A DNA stretch of 64,000 nucleotides from Ampelocalamus luodianensis (Eukaryota; Streptophyta; Magnoliopsida; Poales; Poaceae): assembly GCA_036346255.1 (NCBI GenBank), contig CM070626.1:16020001-16084000 (forward strand), written 5' to 3'. The notes under the pieces were generated by a model. That model was not told the origin of the DNA, did no database searches, and was given only the letters and a program-made list of their open reading frames with translations. Positions 46,101 through 56,749 of this stretch are shown here, piece after piece. The stretch's first letter is position 1. Every line of letters begins with the position of its first letter. The position numbers were made by a program, and so were the translations under genes.

Positions 46101-49100
46101 CTGCAGAAGTCGAACATAGATATGTGATTATTAACAAACATGAGGATACTTACATTCTACTGCTTAAATGGCTACGAAACTGAGTAGAGCCCACTAAAAG
46201 ACATGCAAAGTTGTTTATAGTGCAGCCAGGCCAGATAAGTTCAATACAGTTATACGGATCACAAACAAAACTGACCTCTTGAACTCAAGCCATCCTGTTC
46301 TTGCTGCTTACGACGATAGTCTTGTTCAAATCTATCTAAAGCATGCAGTTCATGATATAATTCCTGAGGAAAAATAAAAAAAAGTGAAGCAAAGTCAATA
46401 ATGTGAAATCTATCAGCAGAATAATTCATGTTCTTGAAAAAGCTAACCAGAATAAAATGAATAAGTACAAATAAGGCACATTTGGCAAATGCCATAAAAA
46501 TAGGTCATTTTGGACATTTACATGGTCTCCAAGGTACCAGTTTGACAGATAATTTCGAATTTTCGATCATAATACGTTGTTGCATATTACAAAACTTATA
46601 TGTTATGAAAGTATATTTTACGATGACTCTATTAGTAACGATTTCATGTGGCCAATCTAAAATTCTAGATACTTCATGTATTCATGATCAAAACTCAAAA
46701 CTGAATGCAGTGGCAGTGACCAGTAAATGCAAAACTTACAACAAAAATTTGAGATATCAAACAAATTTGGTTACAGGCCACTCAAATGAAGTATTGACAA
46801 CTAGAAAGGCAAACAGAGAATGCTACATTTTATTGATTATCTAGCCGAGATTCAGTGCCAAGTTATTCTGTGCAGTGTACACTTATGAGAACCGCAAAAT
46901 TGAGGCAATTAAAATGGTGCTCTATATAATGCAAATAAGTTATAAAAAAATCATGCTAAATTAGTCTGGTCTCTGGTGATCCTTACAGCTGTATACTGAA
47001 CACAAATTATCAATTGCTGCATCACTGATTCTGCATCTTGTTTCAAGTGATGCTGGGAAGTCCTTTCTGATGCCAACCTAAAAGAATTCAACAGAGAAAC
47101 ACAAGTTAGTACCCTAAAATAATCACCTTTATTAAATGTAGGGACAGAAACGAACTGCACTTTTCAAAGTAGCGGTCCAAATTGTGCCACTGTGGATCCT
47201 TGCAACGATTTCCAAAGCGAACAACCTCTTTTGAGAATACTTCTAACTCTTCCCTGTTAGAATCAAACAATTAAGCACTCGATTAGAATTTAGAAGATAA
47301 AAAAAAGTTGTGTTACGGTTTTCTGAATAAAGTTCTAGTAGGGTAATATGTACAACAAGCATGAATAGTTTAGGTTAAATGCTATGAACTTATGAAGCAG
47401 TGTATATTCAATACTAACCGTTTGTCAGCAGCTGCAATCTTCAGTAATTCATCCATATCTTTGGATATAAGGTGTTGGACACCTTCTGAATGAAGCACCA
47501 CTTCTTTTAGATGCTTTATGCTAGCCTTTGACAGAGAACGCATTAAACTGGAACCTTTAACTACGGTATTTGCCACCTCAAAAGCCAAAATAGATATTTT
47601 GTTTCCCTTTGCTGCAGCACTTGACACAAAACCACTACTAGCATTTAAACTTGTCATGCTACTACCAAGTGTGTCTAGAACCTCCACTGCTTTCCCAAGC
47701 CCAACAGTACTAGCTCTACCTAAAATTGAGCTCACTTCCGAAACCTGTTTCAATATACCAAGCAACCATTAAGAAGTCTAATAATCTCTCTCATGGACTC
47801 CACATTCAGGACACTGGTAGAGAAATATACCAAAAAAAGTATATCTCATTTAAGTAAAGGAAACAAAGTGATCTTTATAACAAGAAAAGCTTGTAAAAAT
47901 TGTGACATAAAAGCCTAAGTGATTGCACTGCAATATATGCAGAGTGCAGTACTGAATCTCGATAAAAATCATTTAAAGCCCAAAAATTGGGGTAGTTTTT
48001 GGTTGCTTGTCCCAACTCCCAACTACCAATCAATCTTGCATACCACGGGAAAGACGAGCTCATTCTGCATGAAGTGATGCAAGTGGCTATTCGGTTTATT
48101 GTAAGAGATGCTATGAGTTTTTTGGGGGGTACTTGTGATGCAGGATGTGCTGGGATGGTGTTTAGCTAATTGAGGTCTTTTATAGATGTAATGTAAATCG
48201 TTTTTTATGAGAATTGCAAAGTAATCACAAGTAATTATCGCTAGTCAGTAGTCACCACTAAACTAATTATTACTAGTAACTACAGACTATCGTTAATCAT
48301 GCTTAAATTACCACAATTTATCACTGAAAAGCACTCGCAATTGTTAATCAACACGAAGTGTCCAAGTCAGCAGGAGTGGGTGTTATTTCCTCACTGAAGT
48401 GGTTGGTTAGAACTTATGACTTCTTGTGTTAACATATGTCAGGTGGGGCACAGTTTATACTCGCCGTCGGAAACCATCCGGACTCAACATTGCAGACCAA
48501 CAGGAAAGCTAAAGATGGCAAGTCGGATTGCTAGTACTTACTTTTGGTTTAGGAATATTCATCACGTCAGTTAAAGATAAGTTAGGCAGTAGTATTAGAT
48601 ACGGACTATGAGTTTGTATCCGAGTCTCTTGTAAGCATCAAATCTATTTAAGCAAATACATGTGTGCTCTGGAAAGTAACCAGAGACAATTATTCACATC
48701 TTCTGCTCCCTGTCTTCTAGTTTCCAGTTTCTCTCGATCTGCATTGCTGTAACGTCGTATCGTCGTATTGTCGCTACGGCGCCCGGAAAGCAGCGACCAG
48801 GACCAAAGCCGCCAGTCTCCCACTCGTATGCACTGAGATCTGGTTCAGGTGGTGACAACTTGGTATCAGAGCACATGGCAACCAATTTGGCGGCAATGGA
48901 AGCGATTCACGAACAGATCGCAACACTGACGGCAACGGTGACAACGCAGTTGAATCTGATGCAGGAACGATTCGACAGGCAAGCAAGTCAGTTTGAAGGA
49001 ATCGGTGATCGTCTCGCTGTTCTGGAAACCCGTAGGGATGGTATGCTCCCAACTCCTGCTGGTTTAGTCTCGAGCGCCACCGGCAATACCAATGGGGGTT

Positions 49101-52100
49101 CACAGTTGGCTGACAAACCACCTCGCTTTCATCAGCTGGAATTTCCAAAGTATGAAGGACATGAAGATCCTCTCAGATGGCTACAACGATGTGAGCAATT
49201 TTTTCGCGGACAGAAGACCCCCGAAAACGAGAAGGTATGGCTTGCGTCATACCATCTTGTCGGCATTGCGCAGCAGTGGTATTTTCAGCTTGAGAGAGAC
49301 GAAGGCGAACCGAACTGGCGCAACTTCAAAGAATATATCAATTTGCGATTCGGACCATCCATACGCCACAACCCTTTAGGCGAACTCAAAGAATTAACCT
49401 GCATCGCAAGATCGCGAAGATTATCGACGGTTCTTGGCCATCCTTTGTCGAACCGACAACCTGCAGCCAAGACAACAGGTGCAATTATTCACACCGGGCC
49501 TCCGGGAACCAATCCGCACTGATGTCGAACTACAAAACCCTGCGAGTCTGCAAATGGCCATGGCATTGGCGCGAGCTATTTAACGCCGTGTTCACGCCAC
49601 AGCCACCGCGATGTCGCATTCAACTCACGCGACGACACCGCAAATCATTCACGACGACAAATTCAGCCCAACCCGCCCTACCCAGTGTGCCCTTATTGAA
49701 GTCTGGCACGGGATTAGAACAACCGCGCCGTATCATGCGCCGCCGTTATCTCACGCCAGAAGAGATGGAGCAACGCCGCACGGCCGGTCTATGCTATAAT
49801 TGTGAGGAGAAATTTACTCCTAATCATCGCTGCAAACGGCTATTCTTGTTATTATCTCCAAGTGGTGATTCGGATAGTGATGCTGGCCAAGATGTTACAG
49901 ATGACATGGAAGGACCGGGCATCTCACTCTATGCATTGATTGGTATTAAACCACGCGCGTCCCACACCATGCAGCTTCAGGTGATCGTGGGCTCGACATC
50001 TCTATTAGCACTCTTCAACTCAGGGTCCACTCACAATTTTATCACCCCTGCGGCCGCTTGTCGTGCCGGTGTCGATGTCCAACCGCGCCCTGGCATGCGG
50101 GTATTGGTGGCTAATGGTGATCGCGTTCCGAGCGTGGGAATATGCCCGGCCATGGCGATGACAATTGCATCCGACGAATTTACCTTGGACTGTTATGCTC
50201 TTCCATTGGATGGCTTTGACCTTGTGCTGGGGATCCAATGGCTTCGGACTCTCGGCGATCTTATGGGACTTTGAAGCTTTGACGATGTCTTTCTGGCGCA
50301 GTAATCGCAAAGTGTTGTGGCATGGCTTGGGTGCACCTTCTGAAACGGCTCGGGCATACCACATCAACGGAGCGGCACTGATGGACACCCTCCTGTCTGG
50401 GTTTATTGACTTGTTTGCAGAACCGACGTCGTTACCTCCTACGCGAGCCCGAGACCATCATATTCATCTAGTACCTGGTACCCCTCCGGTGTCGGTTCGT
50501 CCGTATCGTTACCCTCAACTTCTCAAAGACGAATTAGAATGTCAGAGTGGGGTGATGTTACGCCAAGGGATTATACGTCCTAGTACATTGGCTTTTTCTT
50601 CACCTGTGCTTTTCGTCAAGAAGCATGATGGGTCTTGGCGGTTCTGCGTTGACTATCGAGCTCTCAATGCCAAGACGATTAAAGATAAATTTCCAATTCC
50701 TATAGTGGATGAGCTTCTTGATGAGCTTCGGGGTGCCAAATTCTTCTCCAAGCTTGATTTACGGTCTGGGTATCATCAAGTGCGCATGCACCCTCCGACA
50801 TAGCCAAAACATTTCGCACACATGAAGGGTTATTTGAGTTTCTCGTAATGCCGTTTGGGTTGACCAATGCACCGGCAACATTTCAGGCATTGATGAACAG
50901 TATCCTCCAACCTTATTTGCGCTCGATTCATGTTGGTTTTTTTTTATGATATTCTGATTTATAGCCAGACTTGGGCAGAGCATCTTCGCCATGTCAGTGC
51001 AGTTCTTCGTCTTCTCAGACTGCATCAGTTGTTCCTTAAAAGGTCCAAATGTTTTTTCGGGGAAAAAACCGTGGCTTATTTGGGCCATGTTATTTCAGCG
51101 GAAGGGGTTGCTATGGACGAATCCAAAATTCAGGCCATCCGAGCTTGGCCTACTCCTCGTTCTGTTCGGGCACTTCGTGGCTTTCTTGGCTTGGCCGGTT
51201 ATTATCGTAAATTTATTAATAATTTTGGGGCCATTGCCGAACCCCTTACACGTCTTCTTAAAAAAGCTGCTTTCTTATGGACCGATGATGCCACTAGCGC
51301 CTTTATCCAATTGCAAAATGCCTTGTCTACTGCACCGGTACTTCAACTTCCTGATTTTGCGGCTGATTTCATTGTTGAGTGTGACGCTTCTGGTTCAGGT
51401 ATTGGTGCTGTTCTTCATCAGGACAACGGGCCTATTGCTTTCTTTAGTCGTGCCTTGGTGTCTCGACATTCTAGTCTCGCAGCGTATGAACGTGAGTTAA
51501 TTGGATTGGTTCAGGCTGTTCGCCATTGGCGTCCATATCTTTGGGGTCGCCGGTTTCTTGTCCGCATAGATCATTATAGTCTTAAATTTTTGTTAGACCA
51601 ACGTCTGTCGACGATCCCTCAACATCGTTGGGTGAGCAAGTTATTTGGTTATGATTTTCATGTGGAGTTTAAGCCGGTCGTACCAATATTTGCTAATTGA
51701 GGTCTTTTATAGATGTAATGTAAATCGTTTTTTATGAGAATTGCAAAGTAATCACAAGTAATTATCGCTAGTCAGTAGTCACCACTAAACTAATTATTAC
51801 TAGTAACTACAGACTATCGTTAATCATGCTTAAATTACCACAATTTATCACTGAAAAGCACTCGCAATTGTTAATCAACACGAAGTGTCCAAGTCAGCAG
51901 GAGTGGGTGTTATTTCCTCACTGAAGTGGTTGGTTAGAACTTATGACTTCTTGTGTTAACATATCACTAAACGAGAAAGGTTACAAAATATCTAGGCTAC
52001 GAAGCCTACACTACAGAATTATAGGTATATAAATATAATCAAATTGAATTGAATGCACCATCCATAATCCAGTACAGTAGATTTAGGTGTAACCGTACAA

Positions 52101-52813
52101 TGTGTTAATGGAGTAGAAGCAACTGCAGGCACTAACTAGCGCCTAAAAAAATAGGTATTTGGAGTCGATGAACTCTTTTGTTTTGTGAGGATACTGATAA
52201 GTAACGAATAAATCTATTCTTGGTAACAGCCAACCTGACTAGTTCTTCCTGAACAAGTATCTCCAAATTCAAAAGGAGAAGCATATAGAGATACAAAACA
52301 GTCAAAGCTATCCCCATATACCAATATTACGATAACAGATCTTTAGTGACTATCCATATAACAGAACAGGAACACTGTATATCACTACTATCTAGCAAAC
52401 TAATGACTGGAAAATCACTTGGAACAACTGGCAGTTAATGAAGTGCCGTACATTGCAGTCTAATTCACCGTAGATTAAAACGAAGGAACAAGAATTCCTC
52501 TAACCTTGGCAGCACCGGTCTTTGTCTTGCCCAAACCAGCCTTCTGCGATAGTGTCCGGGCCAGCTGCGGTGTCCTGGACCCCGCCTGACCGACATCTGC
52601 ACCACCGTAAACAGCAAGCCCAGGCACGACACTCTCCAAGAACGAGAAAGATTGCTGCTGCTCTTCCACCTGCTTCGCTGTGGCCTCTCCGGACACCGAC
52701 AACTTCTCCCCCTTCAGCACCGTGGGCTCATGATCGACTATCTGGTCCCGGCCAAGCGTGGAGTCGCTCGGCGACTTGTCTACGGCCGAAACCTTTGAGC
52801 AGAGGCCTCCCAT
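43193..52813 (-). CDS. PSI1: PSK SIMULATOR 1-like protein (DUF3475 + DUF668), twelve exons
   Basis: Minus-strand exons: 52813-52505, 47744-47419, 47253-47161, 47077-46987, 46363-46276, 45828-45731, 45557-45488, 44706-44606, 44293-44177, 44003-43927, 43838-43794, 43712-43193. They sum to 1935 nt (644 aa), phases agree and no stop intervenes. MGGLCSK is an N-myristoylation motif, implying membrane attachment. Exon 2 (residues 104-211) holds DUF3475 (ISILAFEVANTVVKGSSLM). Exons 7-10 (about 336-456) hold DUF668 (LGPAGLALHYANIINQIDTL, QGLPPTIKSALRSKL). HHGFGWVGEWA follows near 457-467. Arabidopsis PSI1 is similar in length and acts in phytosulfokine-linked growth; function here is by homology. Intron 1 (4760 bp) carries an antisense gypsy fragment yet splice sites are intact. 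The symbol is a family-level call; a paralog such as PSI2/3 is possible. Confidence 0.92.
44063..44139. repeat. 28-bp tandem repeat in an intron of the PSI1-like gene
   Basis: Units begin at 44063, 44091 and 44119 (TAGCATGGAATTGTGATTCG...), the first two almost identical and the third diverged. The array lies between exons 9 and 10. Confidence 0.85.
48165..48437. repeat. 273-bp direct repeat, left copy (host intron sequence)
   Basis: GCTAATTGAGG... to ...GTGTTAACATAT. By eye this is identical over its full 273 bp to 51692-51964. The left side continues into PSI1-like intron 1; the right side runs straight into the gypsy LTR, sharing its first T. It has no TG/CA LTR ends of its own and behaves as host sequence. 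Confidence 0.9.
48437..48857 (+). repeat. 5' LTR of the gypsy fragment (421 bp)
   Basis: TGTCAGGTGGGG... to ...GGTGGTGACA. The 3' limit is fixed by the primer site three bases later. CTATTTAAG near 48645 is the likely TATA-type box. No second LTR exists. Confidence 0.85.
48861..48872 (+). other. Primer-binding site for initiator-Met tRNA
   Basis: TGGTATCAGAGC, three bases after the LTR end and two before the gag ATG at 48875. Confidence 0.9.
48875..49860 (+). pseudogene. Gypsy gag, frameshifted
   Basis: From ATG 48875 the frame reads a coiled N-terminus (IHEQIATLTATVTTQLNLMQ), then FPKYEGHEDPLRWLQRCEQF and WYFQLERDEGEPNWRNFKEY, the usual gypsy gag core. The frame is lost after about 49410, where GELKEL turns into unrelated residues. 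Sequence resumes in another frame with the zinc knuckle CYNCEEKFTPNHRC at about 49792-49833. At least one frameshift makes it a pseudogene. Confidence 0.85.
49861..51691 (+). pseudogene. Gypsy pol: protease, RT, partial RNase H; catalytic sites altered
   Basis: The protease box reads LFNSGSTHNFI near 50010-50040, where the family has DSG: the catalytic Asp codon is now Asn. RT starts after a frameshift with FCVDYRALNAKTIKDKFPIP near 50643. A stop at about 50801 and a T-run at about 50937 break it again. The RT box reads FYDILIYS (about 50939), so the first of the two catalytic Asp residues is Tyr. RNase H (FIVECDASGSGIGAVLHQD near 51370) is open up to the truncation at 51691. Integrase is absent. 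The copy cannot be active. Confidence 0.85.
51692..51964. repeat. 273-bp direct repeat, right copy (host intron sequence)
   Basis: Same sequence as 48165-48437. It is joined on the left to truncated gypsy RNase H (after CCAATATTT) and continues on the right into PSI1-like intron 1. Confidence 0.9.
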
Positions 52814-53400
52814 CCCCTTCCTAAACAAAATTCCTGATCCCCACCTTATGCTAATCCAATTGCTCACCTCCCATGCATCAAAATACCAAATTCTTTTTAA
52901 TCTTTCCACCTAGTTACAGCAATCTAGTGACTCCCATTCCACCACCTGCCAGAATTCCCCAATCATCTCCTCCAAGAACCACCAAAAGGCCACTCTATCC
53001 ACCAAACTGGACCAAAGTACCAAACCAACCACGCAAAAAGGAATCAGCTCAGCACGAGGGTTTCCTTCGCAGCACGATCCCAGCAACTCCAATCCATGGA
53101 ACAAGCGCCTGCCAGACGCCAAACAAACGGGCCGAGTCAAGAAGAGGCCCGATTTTCTTGTCCGCAAAAAATATGAGATTTCTAGCGGAATCTGAGCGGT
53201 AAAAGCTGCAGCGACGAACCTGACGGGGATCGTTCGGGGACCGCAGGAATCAGGGGGTCGCAAAGATCGTACCTTCGCGTCGGGATTTGGCGGATTTGGA
53301 GAGGGGAGGGGAGAGGAGAGCCTTCTGCTGTTGCGGGGAACCGAGTAGCAGAGTCCACTCTACGACTCTACCAACAGGGCAATAACAATAAGGCTCTCTG
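52814..53400 (-). other. 5' leader of the PSI1-like gene, probably with a leader intron
   Basis: A GC-rich block at about 53273-53340 ends with GCGAAG and a consensus-like GTACGA donor (exon end 53273 on the minus strand). This suggests a non-coding first exon, spliced to somewhere upstream of the ATG at 52813. The acceptor was not fixed. The order of events is inferred from composition and the donor only. Confidence 0.45.
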
Positions 53401-53513
53401 GTAAACTGCTACTGCCACACAAACACATGTACACACAACTACTACTTCAACATGAAAATTTTCCCATAAAGGAGAGTTTTATTAGCATGGTACTAGAGGT
53501 TGTTTTTTAAAAA

Positions 53514-53873
53514 GGTGAGAGTGATACTTCAATTTTTTTACTTTAGTAAACTCGTCCTTATTATACAATTCAGAATTATAAAATTATACCGTAACTTCTA
53601 GCAAGATGTTTACCATTGTATTTTCATTTTTTACGTTAGAATAGAAGCCAATCAAACGTGTGTTGATTACTTTTCTTCTCTTTTTTCCAAAAAAGGTGAG
53701 AGTGATACTTCAATTTTTTTACTTTAGTAAACTCGTCCTTATTATACAATTTAGAATTGTAAAATCATACCGTAACTTCTAGCAAGATGTTTACCATTGT
53801 ATTTTCATTTTTTACGTTAGAATGGAAGCCAATCAAACGTGTGTTGATTACTTTTTTTTCCCTTTTTCCATAA
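53514..53873. repeat. 181-bp tandem duplication upstream of the PSI1-like gene
   Basis: Two units, 53514-53694 and 53695-53873, differ at only about seven or eight sites (GGTGAGAGTGATACTTC... to ...TTTTTCC). They lie about 150-500 bp upstream of the presumed transcription start, so they may be part of the promoter. Confidence 0.9.
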
Positions 53874-54188
53874 AACACATGATGGCATAATTGCAAAAAA
53901 AAAAAAACACACATGATGACATGGTGAGTTCCCAGCCATCTAGCCAGGACTAGGTTTATCACAAATCCACAACTCCCTCTGGTTTTTGGTTATTAAATGG
54001 ATATTTCAGCAGAAATGCACTACTAAGTATTACTACTATGAAAGATTGAGTAAACACAATTTATGGGAAAAAATGAGCAAAAAGGGGAAATATATCCGAG
54101 CAGTAAACCATAAAAAACTATGTGGTTCAATCCTAGCTCCCCAATACGGTCTAGTGTATTTGAATTTCCCAGGGTTTTTTTATTGATA

Positions 54189-54297
54189 CTCATAATACAA
54201 GATTTTATTCAATCGCATAATTTGAATCTCAAAAGGCATTAGTCTCATAATACAAGATTTTATTCAATCGTATAATTTAATCTCAAAAGGCATTAGT
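54189..54297. repeat. 55-bp tandem duplication
   Basis: Units 54189-54243 and 54244-54297 (CTCATAATACAAGATTTTAT...CAAAAGGCATTAGT) differ by two or three changes. Confidence 0.9.
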
Positions 54298-55284
54298 ATA
54301 CCCTGTGTTTCCAAGAAAGGCATTAGTAAACTGTGCCTTCACAATTGTATTTTTTTTCTCTTATGTCAGCTAGTGTAAACTAAAGCCTTCTAAATTGAAA
54401 GCATGATAACTGACTAGATGATCCGTATGAAGTATCAAATCTTGCATTCTCCTTGGAAGGGTGCAACAATTGGGGGCAGACATCATTTCCAAGTTGCAAT
54501 TGGAAACCTAACGAAAACATTGAGGGGACAAAGGTGGAACCGGTCAAAACCAAACTTAAGTGGCCTAGTAGAAGAAAAACAGAAGACAAATCCAAGTGTA
54601 TTTGTACCTTTTCTGAATTTTATTGATGGGGACTACGGCGGGCTTGCGCCGGCCTGACCTTTTGTGAATTTTAGCTAGGAAGATCTTGGGTGTCCTTATC
54701 TATTATGGTTTAACTGAACCAAGGAAAAAGTCTAATGCAACAAGCAACTCAATTTTCTCAATGTCTTACTGTCATAGTCAACTTCGACATCTACCTTTGT
54801 CTTTTCTTGTGCTAAATGGACCGGGCCCAGCATACCTATTCCCTTGCAAGAAGTAAAGAAAGGAAAATTGGAAAAAAAAAATGAAAGAGATTTTTTTAAA
54901 AAAGGAACTTCTTTTCTTTTCTTCAGTGGAAGCAAGGAGCTAGTAACTTTCTTTTGTTATGAAAATGCACTTTTCTTTTACATCTATGCAGTGCGCTTTC
55001 GAGTGGCAGAGACTTTCAGGCCAATATTCACTGGTCACATTCACATGCATATGGTAAGGTTAACAAGACAGAAGTCATCTGTGAGCTTGTTTATCTACCC
55101 GGCACATGAGGATTAGACACTCGCTCTCCCAAAAACGTGATTAGCACGTGCCCACTTATTTTATGTGTCAACTTAAAAAAGCATTAAGGAAGAAAAGGAG
55201 TTGCAAATCACTGCTGCAGAGTTCTGACCAACAAACACTTTGCCGCTTGAGATCTCGAGGCAGACCGCTTGTCCAAGGGCTACT

Positions 55285-55356
55285 CTACTCTTCTTTGCTG
55301 TGCTTGTAGTAAAAAAGCAGCCACTCTTCTTTTTTGTGCTTGTAGTAAAAAAGCAG
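55285..55356. repeat. 36-bp tandem duplication
   Basis: Units 55285-55320 and 55321-55356 share GTGCTTGTAGTAAAAAAGCAG exactly in their 3' halves and differ at a few positions in their 5' halves. Confidence 0.9.
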
Positions 55357-56207
55357 GAACACCGTAGAAGAATATTCACCTTTCGAGCGAAAAGCACGAA
55401 ACTACAGTGATCATCAGAGTCCTGAACATCTCACATGGTCAGTGCCTCCAGTGCTAGCTCCACACTTCCACAGTACTCCTCTCTGTCTGTTTTCACTTTT
55501 CTTTTCATTTCTTTTGCCCTTCAGCTTTGGGGCTGATCACTGATGGGCTGACAAATACTAGCAACCATGCAAACCCTACCTATCTCGATGGCCAATCGCC
55601 ATTCAGTTAGGTAAAAAAGATTACTCTTGCAGCGAAGAAAAGAAAAATCCACTCTTGAAGCAGTCTTTCTTTAACCTGTCCACATCAGCTGAACGTTGGG
55701 GTTAGCATGGCAGGACCCGTGGAAGAAGAGTGAGTGAGGAGACCGAATAGAAGAAAGCAACGGCACATTGGGACGATCGACTAGCAGGTGAGAGCCGAGA
55801 TCGACGAGTGTGGTCGAAGAATGGATGGGGCCGCGCGAGACGACGGCACGGCAGGGTGGAGGACATCGCGTCGTTATCTGTGTGGAGGGAGAACAAGTCA
55901 GTCAAGGCAAAGCATGCCAAACTAGCTCGGCCAGATGGTTTGCTGTGGCCGCTGTCCGATTTGACGCCGATCGATCGGATTCTGGTCGATGCCGATGCCG
56001 TTGCCATTGCCGCTTTTTTGGCCGGTCCTTTTATCCGGCCGCTTTCTACTCGCCATCAGCGGACATGGAGCACATCGTCTGTACGTACGCCTAACCAAAA
56101 GCGTGTGAAGATGTGATTGACGGGACGGACGGACTTGTGAGGTGAGCGGTCGAGAGAGGATATTTCTGGACGCCAGAGAGGGTAGAGTTCTTACCAACGG
56201 TGGTTTA

Positions 56208-56465
56208 TGTTAAGAAACCGGTAGGCCCACAGTCCTAATATAAGGTGGGCTCTTTGTTCATCCAGTAGCCTATATAAAGAGGGGAGAATGTCAGCTATTG
56301 TACTATAGTTTTACAGAAGAGCAATATAGAGAAGCCAAAAATCCTCTCGTATCTCTGTGTTCAATCTACTATTCTGGTCTTGTATTCTTGCATTGTTTTT
56401 ACGATTTTACGCTTGTCCACGAGATAATCGCTCGGACTAGACTCCCCAGCGACAGTTCCTCAACA
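56208..56465 (+). repeat. Copia 5' LTR (258 bp)
   Basis: TGTTAAGAAACCGG... to ...GTTCCTCAACA, with TATATAAA at 56271-56278. It is followed by TGTTATCAGCACG, the primer region. It aligns with 30297-30553. Confidence 0.9.
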
Positions 56466-56749
56466 TGTTATCAGCACGATCGACTCCGGCCTACCTCTAG
56501 GCCTACTCTACTCGGATCGAAAGATAACCGTTGTAGCATGACGCTCGTAGATCGAATCGTTTTTCTAATCGCCTTCAATTCTGCAAATTTGGCTTTCTAG
56601 ATTAGTTCCTACGGTGCAAATCCTCTCTAATCTACCACGAGCCAAGTTGAAGTTGTCAGCCAAGTCGGTCGGTGGGATTGCATGAAAGAGATTATATTGA
56701 TTATACCGTAGATTATTGCATGAATAAGAAAAGAAAAGAACTAAAAGGG

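Larger units (their letters stand above)
48437..51691 (+). mobile_element. Ty3/gypsy chromovirus-like fragment, 3'-truncated, in intron 1 of the PSI1-like gene
   Basis: A short LTR, a Met-tRNA primer site, gag with a zinc knuckle, protease, RT and most of RNase H are present. The sequence then stops at 51691, without integrase or a 3' LTR. The short LTR (421 bp) and the CYNCEEKFTPNHRC knuckle suggest a chromovirus of the Reina type. It is antisense to the host gene. It is bordered not by a 5-bp duplication but by 273-bp copies of the surrounding intron. Confidence 0.88.
53874..56202. other. Intergenic stretch upstream of the PSI1-like gene
   Basis: Mostly AT-rich sequence with simple repeats (two short tandem duplications are listed separately). 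55700-56200 is GC-richer with open frames on both strands that show no family motif. No gene was supported. Confidence 0.5.
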
